Of a DNA stretch of 59,596 nucleotides, positions 1 through 8,498 are shown one piece after another. Origin of the DNA: Steroidobacter agaridevorans (GTDB lineage: Bacteria; Pseudomonadota; Gammaproteobacteria; Steroidobacterales; Steroidobacteraceae); assembly GCF_009932555.1 (NCBI RefSeq), contig NZ_BLJO01000005.1, forward strand, positions 25,523 through 85,118. The letters are read 5' to 3'. The position numbers were made by a program, and so were the translations under genes. Under the pieces are notes generated by a model, which saw only the letters and a list, made by a program, of their open reading frames with translations, was not told the DNA's origin and made no database searches. The first letter of the stretch is position 1; every line of letters starts with the position of its first letter.

Positions 1-647
1 TCGATGCGCATGCGACCCGCCTGGATGATGCCCACACGGGTCGCGATGGATTCGACGTCATCGACCAGATGCGAGGAGAAGAACGCCGTGACTCCTCGTT
101 CCGCGACCATTGCGACGACCAAATCGTTGAACTCGCGCCGGGCAACAGGATCCAGGCCGGTCGTCGGCTCATCGAGCAACAGAAGCGGAGGCCGCGGCGC
201 CAGGGCAAGGGCGAGTCCCAGTTTCGTTCGTGTGCCGCCACTCAACTCGGCGGCCCGGCGGCGGGGCGGGATATCGAGCACCTGAAGCAAGCGTCCGTAC
301 TCCGCTTCATCCCATGTCGGATAGAAAGCACCGACGAACCGCCCCAACTGCTCGGCGTTCATCCACGGATAGAAGTTCTGTTCCTGGGATACGTATCCGA
401 TCCGACGTTTGATCGACACGGGCACGCGCTTCATCGATTCGCCGAATAGCCGGATCTCGCCCGCGACGGGCTCGAGGACCCCCATCAATACACGCATGGT
501 GGTCGTCTTCCCCGCGCCATTCCGGCCCAGAAACCCGTAGATCTCGCCAGCCCGCGCCGTGAGCGAAAGACCGTCCAGAGCCAGAAACTTGCCGTAGCGT
601 ACAGTCACCGCGCTGAGCTCGACGAGCGGTGGAGCAGCAACGTCCAT
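1..647 (-). CDS. ABC transporter ATP-binding protein (3' end cut off by window edge)
   Basis: This is the nucleotide-binding subunit of an ABC transporter, which hydrolyses ATP on the cytoplasmic face to drive a membrane partner. Translating the minus strand from the ATG at 647 gives 215 residues that run off the edge. Visible motifs are Walker A GRNGAGKT (41-48), the Q-loop near 88-90, signature LSGG (135-138), Walker B LLLLDE (155-160), the D-loop region GLDP and the H-loop His in SSHL (about 193). The layout resembles drug or lipid exporter ATPases of the CcmA/NatA type. The permease is presumably beyond the left edge, because nothing upstream (648-890) encodes one. Substrate cannot be told. 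Confidence 0.93.
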   Translation of the reverse strand, partial: MDVAAPPLVELSAVTVRYGKFLALDGLSLTARAGEIYGFLGRNGAGKTTTMRVLMGVLEPVAGEIRLFGESMKRVPVSIKRRIGYVSQEQNFYPWMNAEQLGRFVGAFYPTWDEAEYGRLLQVLDIPPRRRAAELSGGTRTKLGLALALAPRPPLLLLDEPTTGLDPVARREFNDLVVAMVAERGVTAFFSSHLVDDVESIATRVGIIQAGRMRI

Positions 648-810
648 GGGTTTGCCTGCCGTTGTAGTAGTAGTTCAGGCTTCTATCAGAGTTCCCGGCT
701 GAAGAGAACCGAGTGCGACACGCCCTTCTCCAGGTCGATCAAGAGCCGAATCTGAATTGCGTGACGTTCGTTTCGACCGTCGGCCCATTTTTGTGCCCGG
801 CCTCGCCCCT

Positions 811-840
811 TTGCAGCCGTTCGAGAATGTCTGGTATAGG
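811..840 (+). promoter_or_regulatory. Candidate sigma70 promoter for the S41 peptidase
   Basis: TTGCAG at 811-816 and TATAGG at 835-840 are separated by 18 nt and lie about 50 nt upstream of the peptidase start. Matches to consensus are only partial, so this is a suggestion. The rest of 648-890 shows nothing else recognisable. Confidence 0.3.
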
Positions 841-890
841 GAGTTGCAGCAGAGTAGCGATATATCGAGCCAGCACGTGCAAAGGGCGCC

Positions 891-2177
891 ATGACGATTG
901 GTCGATTCCTTGGAGCGCTGTTCTCTATCGCGCCGGGCCTGGCGCTCGCCGCTGCGCCTGCGCCGATCATTCCAGATACGCCGGCCGGCCACGCGCTGGC
1001 CGCGTGGCTCGACGCGTTCAACAGCGGCGACAGGGCAAGATTCCAATCCTTCCAGAAGGCCCATGCTCCGTGGTTGAGTCTTGACCAAGAGATGAACCAG
1101 CGGGCGCGCACCGGGGGTTACGATCTTGTGACTATCGATAAAGGCGACAAGTTATGGATCGTTTTCCGGGTCAAGGAAAGAGCGAGCTCGGCACAGACTC
1201 TCGGCAGCCTCGTAGTCCGGTCGAGCGACGCAGATCATATCCGCCTGTTGAGGCTCGCTCCGGCTGGCGCCAACGCTGCGGAGGTCGTTTTGGATGAAGC
1301 TCAGCGCAGCCGTGTGATTGACGGGGCAGCCAAACTGCTGGCTCAGTTTTATCTGTTTCCGGATGTGGGGAGAACGACAGCGGAGAAACTCGGAACGCAG
1401 CAGAAGCAGGGCGCTTATCGAGACATCACGGATGGTCGGATTTTCGCGATCCGGCTCACCGACGACCTGCGCACGCTAACCGGCGACAAGCACGTTACGG
1501 TGGATTTCTTCGCCAAGAGCACGCCCCCCGCAGAGCCAACCGCTCGTCCCCGCCCCGACCCTGCCCGGCTCGCCGCCACCAACTGCGGTTTCGCGAAGGC
1601 TGAGCACTATCCTCCGAATATCGGTTATCTGAAATTGAATGGCTTCGAGGAGCCTGACCATTGCGGATCGACCGCGGTCGCTGCCATGACCTTCCTCGCC
1701 GACAGCGATTCCATCATCATCGACCTGCGGGACAACGGCGGTGGAGCGCCGCGCATGGCGGCCCTGATCTCAAGCTATCTATTCGACGAGGTCGTGCACC
1801 TCGACGATCTCTACGACCGCAACCAAAACATCACCGAGCAGTTCTGGACGGTTCCCTACGTGCCGGGAAAGAAGAAGGCCGGCAAGAATGTTTTTGTGCT
1901 CACATCCAATAGAACGTTTTCCGCGGGTGAAGTATTCAGCTACGACCTGAAGAGCCTCAAGCGAGCGACCCTGATCGGTGAGACGACGGCCGGCGGCGCC
2001 CACACCGTAGCTCCGCACCGGATCGACGATCACTTCTTCATCCGCGTGCCATTCGGGCGATTCGTCAACCCGATCACCAAGACGAACTGGGAAAGCACCG
2101 GAGTCGAGCCCGACGTCAAGGTGCCGGCCGCAGAGGCTCTTGATGAAGCGCTGAAACGCGCGCGCAGCGGACACTAA
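891..2177 (+). CDS. Secreted S41 family (C-terminal processing) peptidase
   Basis: A 428-residue exported serine peptidase of the S41 (CtpA/tail-specific/IRBP-like) family. The N-terminus has a hydrophobic signal sequence ending near LALAAAPAP. The central and C-terminal S41 domain starts around YLKLNGF, contains the oxyanion-side DLRDNGGG segment (about residues 279-286) and the nucleophile motif TSNRTFSAGE, with the likely catalytic Ser at 344. No PDZ domain is evident; the first half is a poorly conserved NTF2-like or cap region. This is the architecture of stand-alone secreted S41 proteins rather than of Ctp proteases. The start is supported by AAAGGG upstream. It is transcribed divergently from the ABC ATPase. 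Substrate unknown. Confidence 0.88.
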   Translation: MTIGRFLGALFSIAPGLALAAAPAPIIPDTPAGHALAAWLDAFNSGDRARFQSFQKAHAPWLSLDQEMNQRARTGGYDLVTIDKGDKLWIVFRVKERASSAQTLGSLVVRSSDADHIRLLRLAPAGANAAEVVLDEAQRSRVIDGAAKLLAQFYLFPDVGRTTAEKLGTQQKQGAYRDITDGRIFAIRLTDDLRTLTGDKHVTVDFFAKSTPPAEPTARPRPDPARLAATNCGFAKAEHYPPNIGYLKLNGFEEPDHCGSTAVAAMTFLADSDSIIIDLRDNGGGAPRMAALISSYLFDEVVHLDDLYDRNQNITEQFWTVPYVPGKKKAGKNVFVLTSNRTFSAGEVFSYDLKSLKRATLIGETTAGGAHTVAPHRIDDHFFIRVPFGRFVNPITKTNWESTGVEPDVKVPAAEALDEALKRARSGH

Positions 2178-2267
2178 TTGGCGTCATCGCACACGTACAC
2201 GCACTGCTCCACCCGCGACCTACAGTCAGGCGGTCAAGGCTGGCGGCTCGACCGCGGCAGAAGAACA

Positions 2268-3533
2268 CTAGCGCACGCTCTTGACGGGCAGGATGGTGAT
2301 TGACGCCATCAGCGCGATCGAGCCTGCAATCGCGAACAGCCACGTGTAATTACCCCCCGTGAGCGCGAGGATCACCGGCGCGACGGCGGGAGCGATGGCT
2401 TGGGGCAATGCATTCGCAACGTTGAAGATGCCGAGGTCCTTGGCAGCGTCGCGCCATCGATTCGGCAAAACATCGGTCACGAGCGCCAGATCGACTGCGA
2501 AATAAACACCATGGCCGATGCCGGTGATAGTCATGCCGAGCAGGAAGGTTGGATAGTCCGGCGCGGCGGCGATCACCCACAATCCGATCGCATAGACCGC
2601 ACCGCCGATGACCACAAAAATCTTGCGGCGGCCGATCGCATCCGACAGCCGACCGCCGAGAATGCTCACCGCCATGATGGCGACAGTCTGCACCAGGATG
2701 CCCTGGAAGATGAGCGTCGGAATTTGCACCTCGGCGTGACCGAGCTTGTCGATCAAATAAAACGGTTGATAGGTATTCAGGAACGCGGTGCCCAGCACGA
2801 GTAACAATCGACTCAACCAGGTCCAGCCGAAGTCCGGATACTGCCGTGGATTGACCCAATAGATTGCAATCACATCGCGCCAGCCCAGCGGCGCGACCTG
2901 GCCAGGCGCGAGGCGCCGATCGGGCAACATCACAGCAAACAACAACACGACCGCGACACAGATCGACGCAGGTACCATGAAGGTGTGCAACGTCGAAGTG
3001 GCAACCGATTGCACGAGAAACGTGCCGCTCACCTGCCCCAGCGGCAGACAAACACCCATCACACCGGCAACCGTGCCGCGCTGTTCCGCGGGCACCTGAT
3101 CGGGCAACACGGCAATGATCGCCGCCAGCACCGCATTGAATGCGAGCTGGGCCAGGCACCAACCGATGAGCACCACCGCGATGCTGGTTGCCGTTGCTAT
3201 CAGCAACAACGCCAGCGCGCCGCAGATGACTCCGCCGATCAGCCACGGCCTGCGCATGCCGAAGCGCGAGGTGGTCCGATCGCTCAATCGTCCGAACAAA
3301 GGATTGCCGACCAGCGCGAAGAACGCGCCGAGCCCCAGCACCAGCGACAAACTCGACGCAGCTGTCTCGGGCGCGAGATGCCGCACTCGCAAGGCAATGG
3401 TCACCAGCACCGGCGTTAGCAACGCCAGCCACGTGCCTGTGTAGGCCAGCGCGTGGAGCGTGATGAATCCCCAGCCGACGCGCGGTTTGTCATCGACAGC
3501 TGCGACCGAAGCCGGCTGCTCTTGTGAATACAT
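2268..3533 (-). CDS. MFS transporter, sugar/GPH-like
   Basis: A 421-residue major facilitator superfamily permease with about 12 membrane segments in two six-helix halves. The loop 2-3 motif GNPLFGRLSDRTTSRFG is the classic MFS motif A region, and the repeat in the second half reads GGRLSDAIGRRK. The ATG at 3533 is preferred to a longer frame upstream because residues before it lack any conserved character. It is divergent from another MFS gene, with about 205 bp between them for two promoters. The sequence is reminiscent of glycoside-pentoside-hexuronide or maltose-type symporters, but I cannot assign a substrate. Confidence 0.85.
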   Translation of the reverse strand: MYSQEQPASVAAVDDKPRVGWGFITLHALAYTGTWLALLTPVLVTIALRVRHLAPETAASSLSLVLGLGAFFALVGNPLFGRLSDRTTSRFGMRRPWLIGGVICGALALLLIATATSIAVVLIGWCLAQLAFNAVLAAIIAVLPDQVPAEQRGTVAGVMGVCLPLGQVSGTFLVQSVATSTLHTFMVPASICVAVVLLFAVMLPDRRLAPGQVAPLGWRDVIAIYWVNPRQYPDFGWTWLSRLLLVLGTAFLNTYQPFYLIDKLGHAEVQIPTLIFQGILVQTVAIMAVSILGGRLSDAIGRRKIFVVIGGAVYAIGLWVIAAAPDYPTFLLGMTITGIGHGVYFAVDLALVTDVLPNRWRDAAKDLGIFNVANALPQAIAPAVAPVILALTGGNYTWLFAIAGSIALMASITILPVKSVR

Positions 3534-3738
3534 GGCGCGCAGGATGCCCGGAAGGTTGCACAACTCACAAGCGACTTTGTTCCGCCCTATGAAATCAACA
3601 AGCTGGGCTCGCCGCCAGCCGCTGCTGCGACTACACTGATTTGAATTGTCGGTACGCCCCACCAGGAAGACAGGCGGCGACCGCGATGCAGTTGCGAAAG
3701 GCTTAATTCCATTCGAGCGCCTGCACGGGGGAACACAA

Positions 3739-5121
3739 TTGAATACTCAGGATCCGGCGGCCACGCCGCCCGCATTCGCTGGAGCCGTGCCGTATCCGGC
3801 CTCGGCGCAGGCCTGGTATCTGGTCTTCGTACTGCTGCTGTTCTACATCTTCTCGTTCATCGACCGGCAGATCATTTCGCTGCTGGTCGAGCCCATCAAA
3901 CGCGATCTGCAGGTCACCGATACACAGATCGGCTTGTTGCAAGGGTTTGCGTTCGCACTCTTCTATACGTTCTTCGGCATTCCGATCGGCCGACTCGCCG
4001 ATCGCATGAACCGCAAGAGCATCGTAGCGGCGGGCATCGTCGCGTGGTCGCTGATGGCGACGTTCTGCGGTCTCGCGAAGAACTGGGTGCAACTGTGCCT
4101 GGCTCGCGCCGGCGTCGGTGTCGGCGAAGCGGCCCTTTCGCCAGCGGCGTACTCGATGATCAGCGATGCGTTCCCGCGAGAGAAACAAGGCCGCGCGTTC
4201 AGCGTCTACAACATGGGAATCGCAATCGGCGCAGGCATCGCGATGCTGGTGGGCGGCCTGGTGGTCGCCGCCATTTCGGGAGAAGGCAAGACATTCACGT
4301 TGCCGCTGCTCGGCGAAGTCCGCGCGTGGCAATTCGTCTTCATCGTCACCGGCGCTCCGGGATTGTTACTGCCGTTATTGCTGCTTGGGGTGCGAGAGCC
4401 GGCGCGTCGCGGACTGATGAAAATCCAATCGGCGAGCGGTGAAGACTTCGGCCAGAAAGTGCCGTTCCGCGAAGTGCTGAAGTTCCTGGTCAAGCACGGC
4501 AACTTTTACAGCTTGCACTTCATCGCGCTCGCCATGCTGGCCATGATCGGCTACTCGGTGGGCGCCTGGCTGCCGACGGTCATTGCCCGCACGTATGGAG
4601 TGCAGCCAGCGCAGGTTGGCATCGTCATCGGCCTGTCCACCATATTCATCAATACGACCGGCATCCTGCTCGCCGGAAAGCTCTGCGATTTCTGGGCAGC
4701 GCGCGGTCAAACCGACGCGCCGATCAAGGTCTGCCTGGTCGTGGCGCTGGCGACACTGATCACGAGCTCGCTCACCCCGTTCATGCCGTCGTTTGCGATC
4801 GCGTGCGTGGCAATCTGCGTTGCCGGCCTGCCCTTCCATGGTTATGTGGCGATGGGCCCGATGGCGGTCAACCAAGTCACGCCGAACCAGATGCGCGCGC
4901 AGATCTCCTCGGTGTACCTGTTCACGATCAACTTGATCGGCATGGGCGTCGGCCCGGCGCTGGTGCCGTTCATCAGTGACTACATCCTCAAGGACCCGGC
5001 GCAGATTCGCTGGGGACTGGCCATCGTCGTGGTCGTGGGCAGCAGCATCGCCGCGACACTGCTGTGGCTGGCCCGGCCGTTGTACCGGGAAAAGATTGCG
5101 GCAACCGCGAACTGGCACTGA
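3739..5121 (+). CDS. MFS transporter, spinster family-like
   Basis: A 460-residue MFS permease. The first transmembrane helix FSFIDRQIISLLVEPIKRDL and the motif GIPIGRLADRMNRKS resemble the spinster-like transporters that are widespread in Sphingomonads and Steroidobacter relatives, where many are drug, sphingolipid-like or aromatic-compound exporters. I chose the TTG at 3739 because a GGGGGA ribosome binding site lies 6 nt upstream (3727-3732); a longer frame opens at another TTG at 3646 with no such site. Twelve membrane helices are apparent. It is followed after 35 nt by the DOMON-like gene on the same strand. Confidence 0.84.
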   Translation: MNTQDPAATPPAFAGAVPYPASAQAWYLVFVLLLFYIFSFIDRQIISLLVEPIKRDLQVTDTQIGLLQGFAFALFYTFFGIPIGRLADRMNRKSIVAAGIVAWSLMATFCGLAKNWVQLCLARAGVGVGEAALSPAAYSMISDAFPREKQGRAFSVYNMGIAIGAGIAMLVGGLVVAAISGEGKTFTLPLLGEVRAWQFVFIVTGAPGLLLPLLLLGVREPARRGLMKIQSASGEDFGQKVPFREVLKFLVKHGNFYSLHFIALAMLAMIGYSVGAWLPTVIARTYGVQPAQVGIVIGLSTIFINTTGILLAGKLCDFWAARGQTDAPIKVCLVVALATLITSSLTPFMPSFAIACVAICVAGLPFHGYVAMGPMAVNQVTPNQMRAQISSVYLFTINLIGMGVGPALVPFISDYILKDPAQIRWGLAIVVVVGSSIAATLLWLARPLYREKIAATANWH

Positions 5122-5156
5122 CGCCCGCGGGCGGCGGAGTGGACTAGAATGCGCGC

Positions 5157-5723
5157 ATGCACGCCACACCACTGCTCTGCCACCCGTCGACACCGGACAA
5201 TATCGTCACGGGCATCACGGTCGACGTGGATTCCCTCACGTCGGACCTGCTGGTGCTGGACTATCGGATCCGTGGCGACATCGATCGCCTGCAACTGCCG
5301 GCCCAGGCGGCCAGCAGGTTCCAGGATCTGTTGTGGCAGCAGACCTGCCTGGAAGCGTTCATCGGCTTCGGCGACAGCGACGCCTACTTCGAATTCAACT
5401 TCTCGCCCTCGAGCCAATGGGCGGTGTATCGATTCGGCGGCTATCGCCAGAACGTCACGTCGCTGAACCCGCTGCCGCCGCCGCGCGTGATCGTTCGTCG
5501 TCACGGCGACGAGCTGGAAGCCGATGTGGACATCCACCTCGGCGCCATTCCGGGGCTGACCGCCAGTGAGATCGAGGGCCGCGAGTTGCGGCTCGCCCTC
5601 TCGGCGGTCATGCAAAGCGATCAAGGCGTCATTTCCTATTGGGCGCTGGCGCATCCGCCGGGCAAGCCCGATTTTCATCATCGCGATGGCTTTGCCTTGC
5701 GGCTGGCCGGAGATCCTGCATGA
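5157..5723 (+). CDS. DOMON-like domain protein
   Basis: A 188-residue protein with no signal peptide whose sequence fits the DOMON-like (carbohydrate/heme-type beta-sandwich) family: it has the core segment CLEAFIG followed by AYFEFNFSPS and a C-terminal strand region SYWALAHPPGKPDFHH. The family is small, cytosolic and poorly characterised; members are assumed to bind a small ligand such as a sugar. The stop overlaps the ATG of the downstream NamZ-type gene (ATGA), so the two are translationally coupled. That coupling suggests a shared role in cell-wall sugar handling. No strong ribosome binding site sits before the ATG, so the start is moderately certain. Confidence 0.75.
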   Translation: MHATPLLCHPSTPDNIVTGITVDVDSLTSDLLVLDYRIRGDIDRLQLPAQAASRFQDLLWQQTCLEAFIGFGDSDAYFEFNFSPSSQWAVYRFGGYRQNVTSLNPLPPPRVIVRRHGDELEADVDIHLGAIPGLTASEIEGRELRLALSAVMQSDQGVISYWALAHPPGKPDFHHRDGFALRLAGDPA

Positions 5724-6922
5724 AGTTCGGTATCGATCGGCTGCTCGACGAGCCGTCGCTGCGTCGTGAGTTACAAGGCAAGCGGGTCGCGCTGCTCGCC
5801 CATCCCGCGTCCGTCACGACGGATCTGACTCATTCCCTCGATGCGCTTGCGGCCGCGGGAGTGAAGCTCACGGCGGCCTTCGGTCCGCAACACGGCCTGC
5901 GCGGCGACAAGCAGGACAACATGGTCGAGTCGCCGACCTTCAACGACCCCATCCATGGCATTCCGGTCTTCAGCCTGTACGGCGAAGTGCGACGACCCAC
6001 GGACGAGATGATGCAGCCGTTCGATGTGCTGCTCGTCGATCTGCAGGATCTCGGCTGCCGCATCTACACGTTCATCACCACACTGCGCTACGTGCTCGAA
6101 GCAGCGGCGAAGCATGGCAAGTCGGTGTGGGTGCTCGATCGCCCGAATCCCGCCGGCCGACCGATCGAAGGATTGCGTTTGCGCGCCGGTTGGGAAAGTT
6201 TCGTCGGCGCGGGACCGCTGCCGATGCGGCATGGCCTCACGCTCGGCGAGCTCGCGCATTGGTTCGTGCGCACGCTCAAGCTCAACGTCGATTACCGCGT
6301 GGTCGAGATGCAAGGTTGGCAACCGGAAAGTGCACCGGGTTACGGTTGGCCGCTGGGCGAACGAACCTGGGTCAATCCCAGCCCCAACGCGCCGAATCTT
6401 TGGATGGCGCGCGCTTATGCGGGCACCGTGATGCTGGAAGGAACCACGCTGTCCGAAGGACGCGGCACGACGCGGCCACTCGAATTGTTCGGCGCGCCGG
6501 ATATCGATGCGAACCAAGTGCTCACCGAGATGCGCTCGCTGGCGCCGCAGTGGTTACATGGCTGTCGCCTGCGTCCCTGTTATTTCGAACCGACATTTCA
6601 TAAACATGTCGGGAAACTTTGCTCAGGACTGCAGATTCACGTCGAAGATCCGAGCTACGACCACCACGCGTTCCTGCCGTGGCGCCTGCAAACATTGGCG
6701 TTCAAGGCCATCCGTCGCCTGCATCCCGACTATCCGTTATGGCGCGACTTTCACTATGAATACGAGAAGGATCGCCTGGCCATCGACATCATCAACGGCG
6801 GCCCGCAGCTGCGCGAATGGGTCGACGATGCGAACTCCACAGCTGCGGATCTGGATGCATCGACGCAGCCCGATGAGAAATCGTGGGCGCAGGAGCGTGA
6901 GGCGTTCCTGATCTATCGGTAA
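5720..6922 (+). CDS. DUF1343 / NamZ-type exo-beta-N-acetylmuramidase (GH171)
   Basis: A 400-residue DUF1343 protein. Members of this family characterised as NamZ release N-acetylmuramic acid from the non-reducing end of peptidoglycan fragments (glycoside hydrolase family 171). Hallmarks visible are FGPQHGLRGDKQDNM near residue 60, IPVFSLYGEVRRPT, the DLQDLGCRIYTF segment, LDRPNPAGRP, and the C-terminal EGTTLSEGRGTTRPLELFG motif. No signal peptide is seen, unlike many NamZ proteins, so it may act on muropeptides in the cytoplasm. The ATG at 5720 overlaps the stop of the DOMON-like gene by 4 nt. Confidence 0.88.
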   Translation: MKFGIDRLLDEPSLRRELQGKRVALLAHPASVTTDLTHSLDALAAAGVKLTAAFGPQHGLRGDKQDNMVESPTFNDPIHGIPVFSLYGEVRRPTDEMMQPFDVLLVDLQDLGCRIYTFITTLRYVLEAAAKHGKSVWVLDRPNPAGRPIEGLRLRAGWESFVGAGPLPMRHGLTLGELAHWFVRTLKLNVDYRVVEMQGWQPESAPGYGWPLGERTWVNPSPNAPNLWMARAYAGTVMLEGTTLSEGRGTTRPLELFGAPDIDANQVLTEMRSLAPQWLHGCRLRPCYFEPTFHKHVGKLCSGLQIHVEDPSYDHHAFLPWRLQTLAFKAIRRLHPDYPLWRDFHYEYEKDRLAIDIINGGPQLREWVDDANSTAADLDASTQPDEKSWAQEREAFLIYR

Positions 6923-6959
6923 GCTTTTCGGAACAGCCCGCTGCGTCGAGGCGTTGGTG

Positions 6960-6981
6960 GTCGGGACTGATCCATCCCGAC
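6960..6981 (+). other. Small hairpin ahead of DUF6496 gene
   Basis: GTCGGGA and TCCCGAC form a 7-bp stem with an 8-nt loop, ending just before the GAGGAG ribosome binding site of the next gene. There is no T-run after it. It may end the NamZ message or affect translation of the Lys-rich protein; weak evidence. Confidence 0.35.
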
Positions 6982-6997
6982 ACACGAGGAGCCGTTC

Positions 6998-7231
6998 ATG
7001 GCGACCAAACGCAAGTACAGCAAGAAGGCCTCGAAGAAAGTCGAAAAGACCATGCGCGAACGCAAGAAAGGGACGCTGCGCAGCGGTCGCTCCGGCAAGA
7101 AGGTGAAGAGCCGCAAGCAAGCGATCGCGATCGGCTTGTCCGAAGCGCGGCGTTCCGGAGCGAAGGTGCCGAAGAAGAAGAGCAGCCGCAAAGGCGGCGG
7201 CCGCAAGAAAAAGAGCTCGAAGAAGAAATAG
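6998..7231 (+). CDS. DUF6496 Lys/Arg-rich small protein
   Basis: A 77-residue very basic protein. The centre carries the conserved DUF6496 segment SRKQAIAIGLSEARRSGAK, and both flanks are Lys/Arg/Ser-rich, ending in KKKSSKKK. The low-complexity basic tail looks like histone H1-type or nucleic-acid-binding tails, which suggests DNA or RNA compaction; this is inference, as the family has no established function that I know. GAGGAG lies a few bases upstream of the ATG, an excellent ribosome binding site, so a real, well translated gene is likely. Confidence 0.85.
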   Translation: MATKRKYSKKASKKVEKTMRERKKGTLRSGRSGKKVKSRKQAIAIGLSEARRSGAKVPKKKSSRKGGGRKKKSSKKK

Positions 7232-7256
7232 GCCGCCCGAGCGTGCGCAGCTCCGA

Positions 7257-8498
7257 TCAAGCCTTGGAACTGCGCACGAGCAACAGCGCGCTGAGTGCGA
7301 TCAGCGCCAGCGCGCTGAGGGTCAGAGAAGTGTGAATGCCGATCGCGGCGCCCATCAACCCCACCGTCACACCGCTGAACGTTCGCAATCCCAGCGCCAT
7401 CATCGAGAACACGCCCAGCACGCGGCCGCGAATGTCGGCCGGCGCGTTCAACTGCACGAGCGTCTGCGCCATCGAGTTGAACGACAGATCCATGAAACCG
7501 GCGATGAACAGCAGCAGCACCGCGAGCGAATAGACCGACGACATCGCGAAGCCGGCCAGCGCAGCACACCAGAGCATCGCCAGGATCATGGCCGTGCGCG
7601 GATTCGGCGCCAGCCAGCCGCGACTCTCCAAGATGAAACCCGCCGTCAACGCACCTACCGCGTCCGCACCCAGCAACACGCTGTAGGAAAGATCCGCATC
7701 GGCGTGACCCAGCGAGCGCGCGAAGTCCGGCATCTGCGGCAGATAAGCATTGCCGATGAAGAACGACGCTCCGCCCGACAGCAGGATCATCGACAGCAAC
7801 GTCTTGTGCGAGCCGATGCGACGCAGCGTCGACGTCACATCGCTCAACGAAAGCAACGCGCGTCGCGGCGGCCCCTGCCCGGCCGCGGCTCGGGAATACG
7901 GCGCTTTCCACAACCAGGCGATCGTCGGCAAATAGAAAAATGCATTCAGCAGAATGCCGTGCGTGGGGCCGAGCAGCATCAACAGCGCGCCACCGATCGC
8001 CGGTCCACCGAGCAAGCCGAGTTGCCGTGACGTTGCATTCAATCGCACGGCGCTTTGCAGATCCTCCGCTGGCACGACGTGATGGAGCAGCACCTGCGCG
8101 GTAGGCGTCCACAACACACCGGCGATACCGTGCAGAGTCAGCAGCACCATCGCATGCCAGACCTCCAGCGTGTCGGTCAGGAACAGCGCCCCCCAGGCGA
8201 GCGACACGCCCATGAATATCACCATGCCGATCTGAATCAGGCGTCGCGGATCGAAATGATCGGTCAGCGCGCCGACCGGCAGCGACAGCAGCAGAAACGG
8301 CAGCCAGTGCGACACCACCGCGAACGCCCCGAGCGCGTTCGACTGGAACTTCTCGAACATCATCCAGTAGCTGATGACGTGCTCGACGCTGTCGGCCATC
8401 ATCGCGCCGGCAAAGCTCAAGAAGAACCCGCGATAACCGGGATGGCGCAGGGCCGCGAAGGAGCGGCGAGGCGGCGCCGTAGTCGTCGCGTTATTCAC
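7257..8498 (-). CDS. MFS transporter (EntS/MFS_3-like)
   Basis: A 413-residue MFS permease. The N-terminus LRHPGYRGFFLSF and the motif LPVGALTDHFDPRRL place it near the EntS/MFS_3 group of exporters, some of which secrete siderophores or drugs. I place the start at the GTG at 8498, which overlaps the end of the upstream DHA2 transporter by 8 nt and so indicates translational coupling; the longer frame upstream is Cys/Arg-rich and non-conserved. Twelve hydrophobic helices are visible. The pair of MFS genes forms one operon on the minus strand. Confidence 0.84.
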   Translation of the reverse strand: MNNATTTAPPRRSFAALRHPGYRGFFLSFAGAMMADSVEHVISYWMMFEKFQSNALGAFAVVSHWLPFLLLSLPVGALTDHFDPRRLIQIGMVIFMGVSLAWGALFLTDTLEVWHAMVLLTLHGIAGVLWTPTAQVLLHHVVPAEDLQSAVRLNATSRQLGLLGGPAIGGALLMLLGPTHGILLNAFFYLPTIAWLWKAPYSRAAAGQGPPRRALLSLSDVTSTLRRIGSHKTLLSMILLSGGASFFIGNAYLPQMPDFARSLGHADADLSYSVLLGADAVGALTAGFILESRGWLAPNPRTAMILAMLWCAALAGFAMSSVYSLAVLLLFIAGFMDLSFNSMAQTLVQLNAPADIRGRVLGVFSMMALGLRTFSGVTVGLMGAAIGIHTSLTLSALALIALSALLLVRSSKA

